Part shown: positions 44,421-54,638 of the stretch, one piece after another
Layout: every line of letters starts with the position of its first letter
How positions within the stretch are numbered: position 1 is the stretch's first letter
NCBI GenBank assembly: GCA_942492445.1
Contig: CALOEW010000089.1
Location: forward strand, 37,834-101,833
Direction: 5' to 3'
Source: NORP240 sp942492445
GTDB taxonomy: Bacteria > Pseudomonadota > Gammaproteobacteria > Pseudomonadales > Pseudohongiellaceae
DNA length: 64,000 nt
Translations under genes and position numbers: made by a program
The notes under the pieces: generated by a model
The model's input: the letters and a program-made list of their open reading frames with translations, nothing else
What the model was told of the DNA's origin: nothing
Databases searched by the model: none

Positions 44421-45365
44421 TTACATGGGAAATGCACTGATGGCAGCGATACCGTGAGCTCCTGCGCTCCGTGCATGGGCAAGGTCCGACTCCGTCAGTC
44501 CTCCTTGGGCATAGACCGGGACGCTGTGCTGAGAGATCAGTCCACGGAACCGTTCCCAATCCGGGATTTCTGCACCGGGACGGCTGACTGTGGGCTTTGC
44601 ACTGGCTACCAATGCAAAGTCCACGCCCAGTTGCTCTGCCCGGGAGAGCTCTTCTGGGTTGTGGCAGAATGCACTGAACAACAGATCAGAGGGCACAGGT
44701 CTTCGTGGCAGATTCATCAAACTGGAAGCGCTGACATGCAGTCCATGTGCTGGAGAATTTGCGAACAATTCAAGTGAAGTGTTCAGCATCAGACGGGCAC
44801 CGACTTGCTGACAAAGCTGCAGGGCATCGTCAATCCAATGTCTTGCATCGATTTGAGGCAATTCAGGTTGTCGGAACTGGATCAATCTGATTCCCCGGTC
44901 GAGTAATCCGGCTATAACCTGTCGAAACCCGTCCCTGTTGCCGCATTCCGCTGTAATTGCGAGCAAGGGTGGTAGCTGCAACAGCCTGATGATCTCTCGA
45001 TTCGCGGCGGGAAATTTGTTCGGATTCAGCTGCGCCGGAAAGCACCAGGCCAGGGGCTGATCTTCGAGTCCGCACGCCTCGCCCAGGAACCTGTTGACAC
45101 GCCAGATATCCAGCAGAACGTCGCGGTCCCCATAATGATGGGCAATTTTTCGGAACGGGAAACAATGGCTTGGATCGATAACAATGCCCAGTTCTTCCTT
45201 CAATTCACGATGCAGGGCCGCCAGCACAGTCTCTCCGGGTTCCAGCTTACCTCCCGGAAATTCCCACAACCCACCCTGGTGAACGTTCATCGGCCGACGG
45301 GCAATGAGAATGCGTCCGTCCGCTCCCATTATTATGCCGACTGCAACGTGGAGGATCTCAGACAT
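44421..45365 (-). CDS. Nudix hydrolase / thiamine phosphate synthase-like fusion (MutT family)
   Basis: A 314-residue two-domain protein. Residues 1-130 form a MutT-like Nudix hydrolase with the box GGKLEPGETVLAALHRELKEELGI written out in positions 38-60 (G5-E-REXXEE core intact), expected to remove oxidised nucleotides such as 8-oxo-dGTP. Residues about 135-314 resemble the thiamine phosphate synthase/TenI barrel (IRLIQFRQPE, VSASSL, SAHGI-like GAHGIAAISAF). This fusion is common in Pseudomonas-like bacteria and stands at the mutT position of the E. coli-type cluster. It follows argJ by 28 bp. Confidence 0.9.
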   Translation of the reverse strand: MSEILHVAVGIIMGADGRILIARRPMNVHQGGLWEFPGGKLEPGETVLAALHRELKEELGIVIDPSHCFPFRKIAHHYGDRDVLLDIWRVNRFLGEACGLEDQPLAWCFPAQLNPNKFPAANREIIRLLQLPPLLAITAECGNRDGFRQVIAGLLDRGIRLIQFRQPELPQIDARHWIDDALQLCQQVGARLMLNTSLELFANSPAHGLHVSASSLMNLPRRPVPSDLLFSAFCHNPEELSRAEQLGVDFALVASAKPTVSRPGAEIPDWERFRGLISQHSVPVYAQGGLTESDLAHARSAGAHGIAAISAFPM

Positions 45366-45393
45366 TTTGTTAAGTAATGGTCAAACGACAGGA

Positions 45394-46632
45394 TCAGGAG
45401 CGGTAATCGGCATTGATTCTCACGTAGTCCTGGGACAGGTCCGAAGTCCAGACGGTCTCCTCCCAGTTCCCCCGGCCCAGATCAACGGTCACGCTGATTT
45501 CGTCAGAGTTCATCTCCGCCTGACCCTGCGCCTCTGTATAACCCGGGGCCAATCCTCCTGCTTCCACAAGCCTTGTGTGACCGAGGTCGATATTAACCCG
45601 GTCTATATCGAGATCCGGCAATCCCGCACGTCCCACTGCCGCGAGAATTCTTCCCCAGTTGGGGTCTGAGGCAAACAGCGCGGTCTTTACCAGTGGCGAT
45701 TCGGCGATGGTATAGGCTACAGCCAGACATTCGGAACTGCTGGCACCATTGACTACCCTGACAGTGACGAATTTAGTTGCGCCTTCGGCATCCCGAATGA
45801 TCTCAGTGGCCAGTTGTAGGAACACATCCTGCAGACTCGCTTCGAACCGATCACAGTCCATTTGCTGATCCCTGGCAATGGCGTGGCCGGATGCACCGGT
45901 GGCAACCAGCAGACAGCTGTCGTTTGTAGAGGTGTCACCATCGACAGTAATCCGGTTAAAGGATTTATTGACCACTCGATCAAGCATCTCTTCAAGAAGT
46001 CCTGTGTCCAACTCAGCGTCTGTAAAGACAAAGGCCAGCATAGTCGCCATATCGGGTTTAATCATGCCGGCACCCTTGGCAATGCCTGTAAGCGTGGCAG
46101 TGCCCCCCGATGACAGCGAAACCTGACAGGAGACTGCCTTGGGCCGGGTGTCAGTGGTCATAATTCCCCTGGCAGCTGCGTGCCACTGATCATTGGCCAA
46201 CACAGAAAGTGCTCCGGGAATGCTGTTGACTATTCGTGCAACCGGCAGAGGTTCCCCGATTACACCGGTGGAAAACGGCAGGACCTGACACGCATCAACC
46301 GGGCCCGGTTCCAGTTCCGACGCGGCGGAAGCAACTGCTTTACAGCAGGATAACGCGTCGGCCAGCCCTTGCTTACCGGTCCCGGCATTGGCATTTCCTG
46401 TGTTGATCAATAGATAACGGGGTGAGGATTCCCGCAGATGCCGCCTGGCCACCTGAACCGGTGCAGCACAGAATGCGTTGCGGGTGAACACGGCGGCCAC
46501 CCGGGATCCTGGTGCCATCTGGAAAAGCACAACATCCGTCCGGTTCGGGTAACGGACGCCGGCTTCCACTGCGGCGATTCTGACTCCGTTGACTGGCAGC
46601 AGATCACCATTAAGTCTGGACTTTACAGCCAT
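45394..46632 (-). CDS. argJ: bifunctional ornithine acetyltransferase / N-acetylglutamate synthase ArgJ
   Basis: Recycles the acetyl group in arginine synthesis, from N-acetylornithine to glutamate. The 412-residue precursor self-cleaves before the Thr of KPDMATMLAF (KGAGMIKPDMATML, about residues 185-198), the nucleophile of the beta-subunit. The oxyanion region LPFSTGVIGEPLP and VDGDTSTND are intact. It stands between secA and the mutT-type gene, as in Pseudomonas. Confidence 0.95.
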   Translation of the reverse strand: MAVKSRLNGDLLPVNGVRIAAVEAGVRYPNRTDVVLFQMAPGSRVAAVFTRNAFCAAPVQVARRHLRESSPRYLLINTGNANAGTGKQGLADALSCCKAVASAASELEPGPVDACQVLPFSTGVIGEPLPVARIVNSIPGALSVLANDQWHAAARGIMTTDTRPKAVSCQVSLSSGGTATLTGIAKGAGMIKPDMATMLAFVFTDAELDTGLLEEMLDRVVNKSFNRITVDGDTSTNDSCLLVATGASGHAIARDQQMDCDRFEASLQDVFLQLATEIIRDAEGATKFVTVRVVNGASSSECLAVAYTIAESPLVKTALFASDPNWGRILAAVGRAGLPDLDIDRVNIDLGHTRLVEAGGLAPGYTEAQGQAEMNSDEISVTVDLGRGNWEETVWTSDLSQDYVRINADYRS

Positions 46633-46717
46633 CTCTTGTGCACCGATCCAAAACTGCGGCCCGGGAAGTATTCCCTACGGCCTGTTCACACAAATTTGAT
46701 TTTTATGTAACCACGCC

Positions 46718-46865
46718 CTAGCAGGCTGTTGAAAAACTATTGCGCTTGCCAGTGCTTCGTTAAAAACTGGCTCAAAATGCTCATTTACACCCGGTAAACT
46801 GCGCATTTTCGCCAGTTTTTGCCTCGCCTTGGCTGCGCTCATCACGTTTTTCAACAGCCTGCTAG
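46718..46865. mobile_element. 148-bp palindromic MITE at the end of secA
   Basis: Perfect 20-bp terminal inverted repeats CTAGCAGGCTGTTGAAAAAC (46718-46737) and its complement (46846-46865); the interior is also partly symmetrical (AAAAACTGGC and GCCAGTTTTT). No coding capacity. The right-hand CTA serves as the TAG stop codon of secA. Termini of this kind are known from several insertion sequence groups; the parent element is not in the window. Confidence 0.85.
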
Positions 46866-49636
46866 GCCAGGCGGCCATGACACACTTTGTATTTTTTCCC
46901 CGACCCGCAGGGGCAGGGTTCGTTGCGGCCAACCTTGGGCACCTCCCTGACAAAGGGAGCTTTTGGTGTTTCCTGTTGCGGATTGGCCGGGGCCGGGCCG
47001 GCAGGTTCCGGCTCCTGAGCAAGAGAAGATGCTGCGGCATGCTGATACTGCATCCGCTCCTGAGCCAGTTCCCGTTCCCGTTGTCGCTCAATGGCATCAG
47101 CCTCATCTTCGCTTCGCACACGGACAAGGCTGAGCATTTTCACAACTTCAGCCTGAATATTACTCAGCAATTCCTGAAACAGTGCGAAAGCTTCCCGCTT
47201 GTATTCCTGCTTCGGGTTTTTCCCACTGTAGCTGCGCAGGAAAATACCCTGCCTGAGTTGATCCATAGTGGCGAGATGTTCTTTCCAAAGATTGTCGATA
47301 ATCTGCAGCACGATCTGTTTTTCAAAGAGGCGCATTTTATCGCCCACCGGGGCACACTTCTCAGCATACTCCTGAGCCAGCACCGCCGTAATTTTCTCTT
47401 TCAGCCGGTCTTCGTACAGTTCGTCCTCTTCATCAAGCCACTGCTGAATCGCCAGATTGCTGCCGAACTCCGTTTCTATGGCTTTTTCAAGACCGCTGAT
47501 GTCCCATTGTTCCGGGATACTCTGGGCAGGAATGTGTGAATCGACAAGACCGTTGACCACATCGGCACGCATTTCGGTAATCAGATCCGAAACATCGTCG
47601 CTTGCCATCAGTTCGTTTCGCTGGCGATAAATTATGGTGCGCTGATCATTGGCGACGTTGTCAAATTCCAAGAGTTGCTTACGGATATCAAAGTTTCGGC
47701 CCTCCACCTTCCGTTGAGCTTTCTCAATCGACCGCGTAACCATGCGATGTTCAATCGCCTCTCCCTGTTCCATACCCAGTTTGCGCATGAAATTGCGTAC
47801 ACCGTCCGATGCGAAAATGCGCATCAGATTATCTTCGAGCGACAGGTAGAAACGGGAATATCCCGGGTCACCCTGACGCCCTGCCCGGCCTCTTAACTGA
47901 TTGTCAATGCGGCGCGACTCATGCCGCTCTGTACCGATAATGTGCAGACCACCCGCCTCGATAACCTGATTGTGACGTTGCTGCCAGTCGTCTCTGATCT
48001 TTGCGCGTTGCTCCTCGGTAGGATTCTCAAGTGCGCCCAGTTCAGCTTCCCAGTTGCCTCCCAGCACAATATCCGTGCCCCGACCGGCCATGTTGGTGGC
48101 AATTGTGACCACACCCGGCCTTCCGGCCTGGGCGATTATCTGTGCTTCACGGGCATGAAATTTTGCATTCAGCACTTCATGGGGAATCTTTTCCTTTTTC
48201 AGCCTCGCCGAAAGTATTTCCGAAGTGTCGATGGAGGCAGTGCCGACCAGCACCGGTGCACCTTTGTTACTGAACTCTCTGATATCCCGGATTATGGCTT
48301 CAAACTTTTCCTCTATGGACAGATACACCAGATCATTGGCATCTATGCGTATCATGGGTTTGTTGGTAGGAATTACCACCACGTCGAGGTTATAGATCTG
48401 TTTGAACTCGAACGCCTCAGTATCCGCGGTACCGGTCATCCCGGCCAGCTTCCGGTACAGGCGAAAATAGTTTTGAAACGTAGTCGAAGCCAGAGTCTGG
48501 CTCTCGCTCTGGATTTCCAGCCCTTCCTTTGCCTCCAGCGCCTGATGCAACCCCTCGGACAAACGTCGGCCTTCCATGGTCCGGCCGGTATGTTCGTCGA
48601 TCAGAACGATTCGATTTTCCTTGACGATGTATTCTACATCCCGATGGAAAAGATTATGGGCCCGCAGGGCCGAGTGGACATGATGCAGCAGATTCAGATT
48701 GGTAGCCGCATACAGACTTTCTCCCTCGTTAAGAAGTCCGTTCTTGACCAGCAATTCCTCCACAAATTCATGACCTGCCTCGGTCAGTTCCACTTGCCTG
48801 GCTTTTTCATCAACAGTGAAATGTCCGCTTTCCTGGCGCTTGTAATTGGGATCGAGTTTCGCCGTCATGCGCTCTTCCTGGGAAAGTTCCCCCTTCTGGA
48901 GCCCCGGAATCAACTTGTTGATAGCTATATAGAGCTTCGAACTGTTCTGCGCCGCGCCTGAGATGATCAGTGGAGTCCTTGCTTCATCGATAAGGATAGA
49001 GTCCACTTCGTCGACGATAGCGAAATTCAGCTGCCGCTGCATTTTGTCTTCGAGCCGAAACGCCATGTTGTCGCGCAAATAATCGAAGCCGAACTCATTG
49101 TTGGTGCCGTAACTGATAGAACACTGGTATGCAGTGCGCTTCTCGGCAGGCGTCTGACCCGATTTGATAACACCTACGGTCAACCCCAGGAACTCGAAAA
49201 TGGGCCGCATCCAGTTGGCATCCCTTTCCGCCAGGTAGTCGTTGACAGTGACAATATGGACACCTTCACCGGTCAGACCAATGAGAAATGCGGGTAATGT
49301 CGCAACCAGAGTCTTTCCTTCGCCGGTGCGCATCTCCGCTATATCACCCTCATACAGGACTATGCCCCCGATCAACTGCACATCGAAATGCCGCAGGCCT
49401 AAAGTCCGCTTACTGGCCTCCCTGACCATGGCGAAGGCTTCCGGCAACAGCTCATCCAGCGGCTCTCCATTTTCGTAGCGCTCCCGCAATACCGGGGTCC
49501 GGCTTTTCAGTTCCTCGTCAGACAGGGCTTCGAGTTCACCTTCCAGTACGTTTATGGCGTTGATTTTACGTTGAATTCGTTTGAGTTTACGGGAGTTGCT
49601 GCTCCCGAAAATTTTACTTAGCAGATTTCCGCTCAT
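46862..49636 (-). CDS. secA: protein translocase ATPase SecA
   Basis: ATP-driven motor that pushes preproteins through SecYEG. The 924-residue protein has Walker A MRTGEGKTLVATLP (about 102-115), the DEVDSILIDEARTPLIISG segment, the helicase-like domains with GTDIVLGGNW and the DxxGRAGRQGDPG motif, and the C-terminal zinc/SecB-binding tail CPCGSGKKYKVCHG. The stop codon is provided by the edge of a MITE, which has left the zinc tail complete. Confidence 0.97.
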   Translation of the reverse strand: MSGNLLSKIFGSSNSRKLKRIQRKINAINVLEGELEALSDEELKSRTPVLRERYENGEPLDELLPEAFAMVREASKRTLGLRHFDVQLIGGIVLYEGDIAEMRTGEGKTLVATLPAFLIGLTGEGVHIVTVNDYLAERDANWMRPIFEFLGLTVGVIKSGQTPAEKRTAYQCSISYGTNNEFGFDYLRDNMAFRLEDKMQRQLNFAIVDEVDSILIDEARTPLIISGAAQNSSKLYIAINKLIPGLQKGELSQEERMTAKLDPNYKRQESGHFTVDEKARQVELTEAGHEFVEELLVKNGLLNEGESLYAATNLNLLHHVHSALRAHNLFHRDVEYIVKENRIVLIDEHTGRTMEGRRLSEGLHQALEAKEGLEIQSESQTLASTTFQNYFRLYRKLAGMTGTADTEAFEFKQIYNLDVVVIPTNKPMIRIDANDLVYLSIEEKFEAIIRDIREFSNKGAPVLVGTASIDTSEILSARLKKEKIPHEVLNAKFHAREAQIIAQAGRPGVVTIATNMAGRGTDIVLGGNWEAELGALENPTEEQRAKIRDDWQQRHNQVIEAGGLHIIGTERHESRRIDNQLRGRAGRQGDPGYSRFYLSLEDNLMRIFASDGVRNFMRKLGMEQGEAIEHRMVTRSIEKAQRKVEGRNFDIRKQLLEFDNVANDQRTIIYRQRNELMASDDVSDLITEMRADVVNGLVDSHIPAQSIPEQWDISGLEKAIETEFGSNLAIQQWLDEEDELYEDRLKEKITAVLAQEYAEKCAPVGDKMRLFEKQIVLQIIDNLWKEHLATMDQLRQGIFLRSYSGKNPKQEYKREAFALFQELLSNIQAEVVKMLSLVRVRSEDEADAIERQRERELAQERMQYQHAAASSLAQEPEPAGPAPANPQQETPKAPFVREVPKVGRNEPCPCGSGKKYKVCHGRLA

Positions 49637-49750
49637 CGTTATAACTTTCTTTCTTGGTAATCAGAATTTCGAGACAGGGACCCGGGAATTATTGCCTGAG
49701 CCCTGACCCGGCTTAATTGCAGGTCGTGACCCGTAAGATCTGTGAAAGGA

Positions 49751-50679
49751 TCACCGCACAGTGCGGTTGATGTATGACGCCGGGTCAACTACCCGACCAT
49801 TTTTGAAAACTTCGAAATGCAGATGGGGCCCGGTAGATCGACCGGTACTGCCGACCAGACCGATAGTCTGGCCTTTCCTGACGATATCACCCACTTCCAC
49901 CAGCAACTGTTCAGCGTGGGCGTAGCGTGTTTCATAGCCATTTCCATGGTTTATTTCAAGCGTCAACCCGTAACCGGGTTTTTGTGCGGACCAGGTAACC
50001 ACACCGCCCGCCACCGATTTGATATCACTGCCCTGTTCACTGGAAAAATCGATTCCCGGGTGGTAGGAAAGCTGACCTGTGAAGGGGTCTGTGCGGCGCC
50101 CGAAGCGAGATGAGACCCAGCCACGCTCTACCGGCCGTCCGTCGATCTGTCCCTCCGCCAGAACCTGACGGCCTATTAGAACTTCTTCAAGTATTTCAAG
50201 CTGTTGCTGGCGATGATCCAGTTGATTTTCCAACTGCTCAATCGCATCCATGAACTGTGGAACAGTATAGTCCACGCTGAAATCGGATTCCGGCCCGCCG
50301 ACTGCTACAGGCTGGCTGAAATCGAATTCGCCCTCGTCTAGCTCCGAGACCTCCACCACACGCTCACCGACTGCATCAAGACGAAGAAACTGGGCCTGCA
50401 TGGAAGCCAGGCGCCTGGTCAGAGCTTCGAGTTCCTGCCGTGACTGATCACGATATTTTCATCCAGCTGTGCAGCCTGCTTCTGTATCCGGGTATCCCAG
50501 TTAATGGTGGCTTGTTCATTGTACCGCGCAGGACCGTGAGAAATAGCTAACTGGTAACCGAGAAACCCCAGTGCCACAGGTGCCCCGAGCAAACACATGG
50601 ACAGGAGGCTTTTCAACCAACCCTTGAGGATTATGGTTCTGGAGCGGCCGTGACGCTGATCTACGAGAATTATCTTCAT
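49751..50679 (-). pseudogene. M23 family peptidase, reading frame broken once
   Basis: Two adjoining frames together make one protein of about 309 residues: 50679-50419 gives a cytoplasmic start, one transmembrane helix and the beginning of a coiled coil; 50401-49751 gives the rest of the coil and a LytM/M23 domain with HPGIDFSS, the HxH motif PHLHFEV, and GNGYETRYAHAEQLLV. Reading past 50449 in the other frame restores a smooth DQSRQELEALTRRLASMQAQ link, so a single base (a G of GTGG) seems to be missing. The gene between secA and lpxC in Pseudomonas is of this type. Probably an assembly error rather than a true loss. Confidence 0.8.
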
Positions 50680-50816
50680 TACTCAGACTGTACCAAGCGA
50701 GCCCCTGTCCGACCCCGGGGACTATCGTTAGGAGTTGAGAAGCAGGGCCTTCGCCTAAGAAAATGCCCATGATCAGCGAGTTAGGTCAGAAGATTGACAA
50801 GCTCTTCTGTAAAGGC

Positions 50817-51728
50817 TCAGGCCGCCAGTACCGGCTTCATGTAGGAGATCGGAACCTTGGTGTCGCTGTCGAAGCTGACTATTTCCCAGGCATCCTCATT
50901 GACTTCCAGCATCCTTAATAAGGCATTATTCAGCGCGTGTCCAGACTTATAACCCTTGAACTCACCGATGAGGCTGTTTCCCAGCAGATAAAGGTCACCA
51001 ATTGAATCAAGGATTTTGTGCTTGACGAATTCATCCTCGTAGCGAAGCCCATCTTCATTCAGGACCTTGTAGTCGCCAACAGCGATGGCGTTATCCATGC
51101 TTGCACCCAGCGCCAGATTACGATTCCTTGACTCCTCAAACTCATGCATGAATCCAAAGGTTCTGGCTCTACTGACTTCCTTGACAAAAGAAGTGCTTGA
51201 AAAATCGATGGTGGCCGACTTGGTATGCTTTCGATATACCGGATGGTCATAGAGTAAAGTGTAACTGACTTTGAAACCGTTAAATGGTTCAAGACTTACG
51301 GATTTGTCGTCCTGCTCGAGCTTTACCGGTCGCTTGATGCGGATAAATTTCTTGGGCGCGGGTTGCTCCTCGATACCGGCGGACTGGATTAGAAATACAA
51401 AAGGTCCGGCACTACCGTCCATTATGGGGACTTCTGGTGCACTCAGGTCTACATAGCAGTTATCAATGCCAAGGCCATACATGGCTGACATCAAATGTTC
51501 AATTGTGGAAATGCGAACGTAACCCTTGACCAAGGTGGTGGAGAGCGTGGTATCACCCACATTGGAGGCCTTGGCAGGTATCTCAACGACAGGGTCGAGG
51601 TCCACCCGGGTGAAAACTATACCTGTATTGACAGGTGCCGGCCGCAGGGTTAGATAGACTTTCTTGCCAGTGTGCAGTCCAACACCAGTAGCCCTGATTA
51701 CATTTTTTAAAGTTCGTTGCTTTAACAT
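50817..51728 (-). CDS. lpxC: UDP-3-O-acyl-N-acetylglucosamine deacetylase
   Basis: Zinc deacetylase, first committed step of lipid A synthesis. The 303-residue protein has the HLMSA zinc motif (EHLMSAMYGLGIDNC, about residues 78-92), KHKILDSIGDLYLLG (about 237-251, His and Asp ligands) and the conserved YKSGHALNNALLR block with the catalytic His. It begins MLKQRTLKNVIRATGVGLHTG. Downstream of ftsZ as usual, with a 328-bp leader. Confidence 0.97.
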   Translation of the reverse strand: MLKQRTLKNVIRATGVGLHTGKKVYLTLRPAPVNTGIVFTRVDLDPVVEIPAKASNVGDTTLSTTLVKGYVRISTIEHLMSAMYGLGIDNCYVDLSAPEVPIMDGSAGPFVFLIQSAGIEEQPAPKKFIRIKRPVKLEQDDKSVSLEPFNGFKVSYTLLYDHPVYRKHTKSATIDFSSTSFVKEVSRARTFGFMHEFEESRNRNLALGASMDNAIAVGDYKVLNEDGLRYEDEFVKHKILDSIGDLYLLGNSLIGEFKGYKSGHALNNALLRMLEVNEDAWEIVSFDSDTKVPISYMKPVLAA

Positions 51729-52056
51729 ATTTAATAGTACGCGAGACCATGGCTCCTGGACTACCTAACTAGTGCCGGCCTGATTGCTCCTGTTAAGGGT
51801 TAGAGTTCAGGTAATTCAACCTAACGCGGGTAAAATCCAGCGGACCCGCAGTCTGTCTAGGTATACAGGGAGCCTGAAACTGACCGAAATCGATGCTTTT
51901 ATCAAGCCCGGGACGGCTCCTCACGATGGTGGTAAATGTTATCACTAAACACTTTCCAACCCAAGTGGCAATAAGCTGCCATCCAGCAGCACAATGCAGT
52001 CATCTAAAGCCCTTGATATAGCTTGGAAACAGGGCAACTAACGTCCACTAGGGCGC
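51729..52056. other. ftsZ-lpxC intergenic region
   Basis: 328 bp expected to hold the lpxC promoter on the minus strand. No convincing promoter pair, terminator or small gene was found. Confidence 0.4.
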
Positions 52057-53215
52057 TTAATCGACCTGCTGCCTCAAGAAAGCCGGAATATCCAGATAGT
52101 CCATATCTGGACCGTCACCGACGGCCTTCGCCATCACTGGCGCCTGGCTTTGGGCATACTGTTCCTGATTGCGCAAAACGGTTGGCTGATCAAGTCGACG
52201 GTAGTCGCGATCAATAATCGCCTCACTATTATCAACCACCTTAGTGGGCCTACTGTGCTGCTGACCAAGACCGGTAGCAACGACGGTAACATGCATTTCG
52301 TCCTTCAGGTCTGGGATCAATTACTGTTCCAATTACAACAGTGGCATCATCTGAAGCAAACTCCTCAATGGTGTCTCCCACCTCGGAAAATTCACCTAAT
52401 GAGAGATTTTCCCCTGCGGTAATATTTACCAGTATGCCGCGGGCACCTTGTAAATCTACATCTTCAAGCAATGGACTCCTGATCGCCGCCTCTGCAGCTT
52501 CGCGGGCTCGATTCTCGCCACTGGCAAAGCCGGTCCCCATCATTGCCATGCCCATTTCTGACATCACCGTCTTCACGTCAGCAAAATCGACGTTAATCAT
52601 CCCGGGGTTCATTATCAAATCAGCAATCCCCTTAACAGCGCCCAACAACACGTCGTTGGCAGCCTTGAAGGCTTCCAGCAATGACGCCTGAGGGCCAAGT
52701 ACATCAAGGAGTTTTTCATTTGGAATTGTAATCAGCGAATCAACATGCTGTTGCAACTGCTCAATGCCCTGAAGAGCTACCTGAGCCCTCTTCTTGCCTT
52801 CAAAAGGAAATGGCTTGGTAACTACTGCGACTGTTAGTATACCTAGGTCGCGGGCCACCTCTGCGACGATTGGCGCTGCTCCGGTCCCAGTCCCCCCTCC
52901 CATGCCAGCGGTAATGAATACCATATCCGCGCCACTGAGAATGTCCGCTATTTCGTCGCGATCCTCAAGAGCCGCTTCGCGGCCGACCATGGGGTTGGCA
53001 CCTGCACCCAGCCCCTTGGTGATGTTACTGCCCAACTGCAGTATGGTTTTGACATTCAGATTGCTCAGTGCCTGGGCATCGGTATTGGCGCAGATGAAAT
53101 CAACGCCTTCGACCTCGTTACTGATCATGTGCGCGACGGCGTTGCCGCCCCCGCCACCAACGCCTATGACCCTAATTACCGCACTTTCAGGTACGTTTTC
53201 GACCAGTTCAAACAT
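52057..53215 (-). CDS. ftsZ: cell division protein FtsZ, frame interrupted by one base
   Basis: Tubulin-like GTPase that forms the division ring. The upstream frame (53215-52250) holds the GTP-binding G-box GGGTGTGAAPI, and NTDAQAL; it goes out of frame after GTVIDP. The other frame continues from PDLKDEMHVTVVATGLG to the C-terminal peptide DYLDIPAFLRQQ, the FtsA/ZipA-binding tail. CCC at about 52316 with one C removed restores a 385-residue FtsZ of normal length. Since ftsZ is essential, an extra base in the assembly is the most likely cause. Confidence 0.9.
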
Positions 53216-53332
53216 CGTATAACCCTCTTAGTTAGTAAGCCCTGCAGACAGGGCAGATCAATTTCATTTGCCCTGATGAATCGCCACTGTCTGCTAAAGA
53301 AGTAATTTGTTATCCCGGCAATGCTTCCCCTG

Positions 53333-54568
53333 TTAGAAATGCCCCTGGAACCAGCCCTTGACACGATCCACAAGCTGGACCTGAGGCTCTTTCCTGGCGC
53401 TCATGCCTTCACGTTCCTGGTGCTGCTTGAGGCCATACAGCAATAACCCCACACCTGTGGAGTAGATCGGGTTTCTTACAATATCGGCCAATCCCTGGAC
53501 ACTATGAGGTGCCCCAATACGGACCGGTGCGTGGAATATTTCCTCGGCAAGGTCTACGACCCCTTCCATTTTGCTGGTCCCTCCGGTCAACACGATCCCG
53601 GCAGCCAGAAGGCTGCTGTAGCCACTGCGCTCCAGTTCATTCTGGATGAGCGTAAACAGCTCCGCATAACGGGGCTCCACGACCTCTGCAAGTGCCTGCC
53701 TGGACAATTCCCGTGGCGGCCGGTCCCCGACACTGGGCACTTTGATCCGGTCTTCCGGACTGGCCAGCTGGGTCAACGCGCAGGCATATTTGATTTTGAT
53801 TTCGTCGGCGTTTTCGGTCGGCGTTCGAAGGGCCATAGCGATATCATTGGTAACCTGATCGCCGGCGATGGGAATGACCCCGGTGTGGCGTATCGCCCCC
53901 TCGGTAAAAACGGCGATATCCGTCGTGCCACCACCGATGTCCACCAGGCAGACTCCCAGTTCCTTTTCATCGTCGGTGAGCACGGAGTAACTGGATGCCA
54001 GTTGCTCGAGAATAATCTCCTCGGCTTCCAGCCCACAGCGCTTGATACACTTTTCGATGTTCTGTACCGCGTTAATGGCGCAGGTAATCAGATGTACCTT
54101 GGCTTCGAGCCGAACTCCGGACATACCCAAGGGTTCCTTGACCCCTTCCTGGGAATCGATAATGTACTCCTGGGGAAGGATATGCAGCACTCGCTGATCC
54201 GCAGGAATAGCCACTGCCTGCGCTGCGTCAATCACTCTGTCGATATCCGCACGCAATACCTCACCGTCCCGGATTGCCACTATTCCGTGGCTGTTCATAC
54301 TGCGTATGTGGCTGCCGGCAATTCCCGCATAGACTGAATTAATCTGACAGCCAGCCATCAACTCAGCCTCTTCGACCGCCCGTTGAATGGAATTCACTGT
54401 AGATTCGATGTTCACGACAGTGCCTTTTTTCAGCCCTCTGGATCGATGGCTGCCGATTCCGACAATATCCAGACTTCCATCAGTTTTGATATGGCCAACG
54501 ATAGCGACGACCTTGGACGTACCGATATCCAGGCCGACAATCATATTTTCCCCGGCCGAACTGCTCAT
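53333..54568 (-). CDS. ftsA: cell division protein FtsA
   Basis: Actin-like protein tethering FtsZ to the membrane. The 411-residue protein has the actin-fold motifs VGLDIGTSKV (about 11-20), VDIGGGTTDIAVF (about 207-219) and GIVLTGGTSKMEG, the 1C subdomain and the C-terminal amphipathic membrane helix VDRVKGWFQGHF. 117 bp upstream of ftsZ. Confidence 0.97.
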   Translation of the reverse strand: MSSSAGENMIVGLDIGTSKVVAIVGHIKTDGSLDIVGIGSHRSRGLKKGTVVNIESTVNSIQRAVEEAELMAGCQINSVYAGIAGSHIRSMNSHGIVAIRDGEVLRADIDRVIDAAQAVAIPADQRVLHILPQEYIIDSQEGVKEPLGMSGVRLEAKVHLITCAINAVQNIEKCIKRCGLEAEEIILEQLASSYSVLTDDEKELGVCLVDIGGGTTDIAVFTEGAIRHTGVIPIAGDQVTNDIAMALRTPTENADEIKIKYACALTQLASPEDRIKVPSVGDRPPRELSRQALAEVVEPRYAELFTLIQNELERSGYSSLLAAGIVLTGGTSKMEGVVDLAEEIFHAPVRIGAPHSVQGLADIVRNPIYSTGVGLLLYGLKQHQEREGMSARKEPQVQLVDRVKGWFQGHF

Positions 54569-54638
54569 GAATCAAATCCCGAAAAATCGGCTGACACTCC
54601 CGGCGTCAACCCTAGGTGGCCAAAAACAGAGAGTGCCT

